Shown here: positions 6,069 to 7,164 of the stretch, in pieces
Layout of the letters: every line of letters starts with the position of its first letter
Position numbering within the stretch: the stretch's first letter is position 1
DNA from: an uncultured Lachnospiraceae bacterium
GTDB lineage: Bacteria; Bacillota; Clostridia; Lachnospirales; Lachnospiraceae
Length of the DNA stretch: 7,164 nucleotides
Direction of reading: 5' to 3'
Assembly (NCBI GenBank): GCA_937915975.1
Contig: CALGGL010000062.1
Coordinates: 1-7,164 of the forward strand
Made by a program: the position numbers and the translations under genes
The notes under the pieces: model-generated
The model's input: the letters and a program-made list of their open reading frames with translations, nothing else
Databases searched by the model: none
Told to the model about the DNA's origin: nothing

Positions 6069-7164
6069 ATGGAAGACAAGCGTGAGGGACTTCCTGAGGA
6101 GCACGAAAACCTCCAATCGGAAGCAATCGAACAAAAAAAGAAACCGGGCTATGGACGTGGTGTATTACACGGCATACTGTATGGTGTTTTTACCACGCTG
6201 ATTGTGATTTTTATAGCGTGTGGCATTCGCTATTTTGTTATAAAAAATACCGCGGTTGATCAAACGGAGACGGCATCAGATCCGACTGAGGCGTCCTCGG
6301 ATGCATCCGGCGACTGGGTGAGTGAGACGTCTGTGACAGAAGTGCTGGATGATGCGACGCTCGAAAAGATGAACTACCTGATTTCCTTGATTAATACCTA
6401 TTATTACGATGGTATGGATGTAAGTGAAATGCAGGAAAGTCTGATCAGTGGATTAATTGAAGGGATTGGAGACAAATATACCGAGTACTATACCGCAGAA
6501 GAATATACGCAATTGATGGAAAGTACAACCGGTTCCTATGCAGGCATTGGTGCAACATTATATAAAGAAAGCGACGATGCGACATCGGTGACAATTGGTT
6601 ATGTTTATAAAGATTCACCGGCAGAAAATGCTGGCGTGGAAGCAGGCGACCAGATTGTTGCGGTGGACGGAGAGGCGGTGACGTCCGATGAAGATGCTTC
6701 CGACATTGCGACAGCGGTGCGTGGGGATATTGGCACGACCGTGACCTTGACCATCCTGCGCGACGGAGAGACCTTTGATGTCGAAATCGAACGTGCCGAG
6801 GTTGAGATAGAAACCGTCGAGGCAGAAATGATGGATGATGGCGTAGGATATCTTCGCATTACGCAGTTTGCAACCAATACGACCGAACAGTTTGAAGAGG
6901 CGCTTGTCGAGTTGCAGGAAGAAGGGATGACTTCTTTGGTTATCGATTTGCGAGACAATGGCGGTGGTGTAGTACAGACTTGTGCGGATATATTAGATGA
7001 CCTACTGCCGGAAGGTGTTGTCGTTTACACCGAAGACAAAAACGGCAATCGTGTCGATTATACCTCTGACGAAGAGACACAGTTGGACATTCCAATGGTT
7101 GTTTTAATCAATGGAAACAGTGCCAGCGCATCCGAGATTTTCGCGGCGGCCATTGCGGATTATG
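6069..7164 (+). CDS. Membrane-anchored S41 family C-terminal processing protease (CtpA-like), 3' end cut off
   Basis: The frame is open from the ATG at 6069 to the window edge, giving 365 full codons. A cytoplasmic tail (1-32) precedes one transmembrane helix (~33-58), then a Thr/Ser/Glu-rich linker, so the enzyme should act outside the membrane. A helical N-terminal region (~90-155) includes GLIEGIGDKYTEYYT, the family's usual D-x-Y-T/S-x-Y stretch. A PDZ domain covers ~157-245 (AGIGATL, SPAENAGVEAGDQIVAVDG), followed by the S41 core: VGYLRITQF, LVIDLRDNGGGVV and VLINGNSASASEIFAAA. By family comparison Ser353 (codon 7125-7127) is the nucleophile; the paired lysine would lie a short way beyond the window. 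CtpA/CtpB/Prc enzymes trim or destroy exported proteins, including peptidoglycan hydrolases or sporulation regulators, which fits a place next to ftsX. None of its 9 arginines uses AGA/AGG. The specific substrate is unknown. Confidence 0.93.
   Translation, partial: MEDKREGLPEEHENLQSEAIEQKKKPGYGRGVLHGILYGVFTTLIVIFIACGIRYFVIKNTAVDQTETASDPTEASSDASGDWVSETSVTEVLDDATLEKMNYLISLINTYYYDGMDVSEMQESLISGLIEGIGDKYTEYYTAEEYTQLMESTTGSYAGIGATLYKESDDATSVTIGYVYKDSPAENAGVEAGDQIVAVDGEAVTSDEDASDIATAVRGDIGTTVTLTILRDGETFDVEIERAEVEIETVEAEMMDDGVGYLRITQFATNTTEQFEEALVELQEEGMTSLVIDLRDNGGGVVQTCADILDDLLPEGVVVYTEDKNGNRVDYTSDEETQLDIPMVVLINGNSASASEIFAAAIADY

Noticed and set aside
6605..6958. Antisense Ser-rich open frame inside the protease gene
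   Set aside because: It is opposite the PDZ and S41 coding sequence; its Ser/Thr-rich composition is what the complement of Asp/Glu/Val codons gives.

Overview
The window looks like a low-to-moderate GC Clostridia genome, probably Lachnospiraceae or a relative. The signs are purine-rich Shine-Dalgarno sites, tightly packed co-oriented genes, an adaptor/permease/two-ATPase exporter set, and an ftsX gene followed directly by a membrane-anchored S41 protease. The organism call rests on gene style only. Everything is on the + strand, with gaps of 6 to 18 bases or short overlaps. Both end genes are cut by the window edges.

Region 1 (1 to about 4960) is an ABC exporter operon of the MacB/YknXYZ kind: the C-terminal part of an HlyD-type adaptor (1-882), a 948-residue permease with two FtsX modules and two large extracytoplasmic domains (901-3747), a complete ATPase (3758-4450), and a second ATPase that starts at 4443 and overlaps the first by 8 bases. 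The substrate cannot be read from the sequence.

Region 2 (about 5000 to 7164) is a cell-envelope/division locus: ftsX (5160-6050), then a CtpA-like S41 processing protease with a PDZ domain (6069 to beyond the end).

The most notable feature is the join between the two. The gene at 4443-5153 reads as one uninterrupted ATPase, but its first ~175-182 residues look like an exporter (MacB/LolD-type) ATPase, while its last ~50 residues look like the C-terminus of FtsE, the natural partner of the ftsX that follows. The change falls at the conserved Walker B/D-loop motif ADEPTGNLD, and codon choice changes at about the same point: arginine goes from mostly AGA/AGG to mostly CGT/CGC. I therefore read the gene as a chimera of an exporter ATPase and ftsE. 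Either a real in-frame recombination joined the operons, placing ftsX and the protease behind the exporter, or two genomes were mis-joined during metagenome assembly. The sequence alone cannot decide between these. No terminator, promoter, RNA gene, mobile element or CRISPR array was recognised, and no gene-free stretch exceeds 18 bases.
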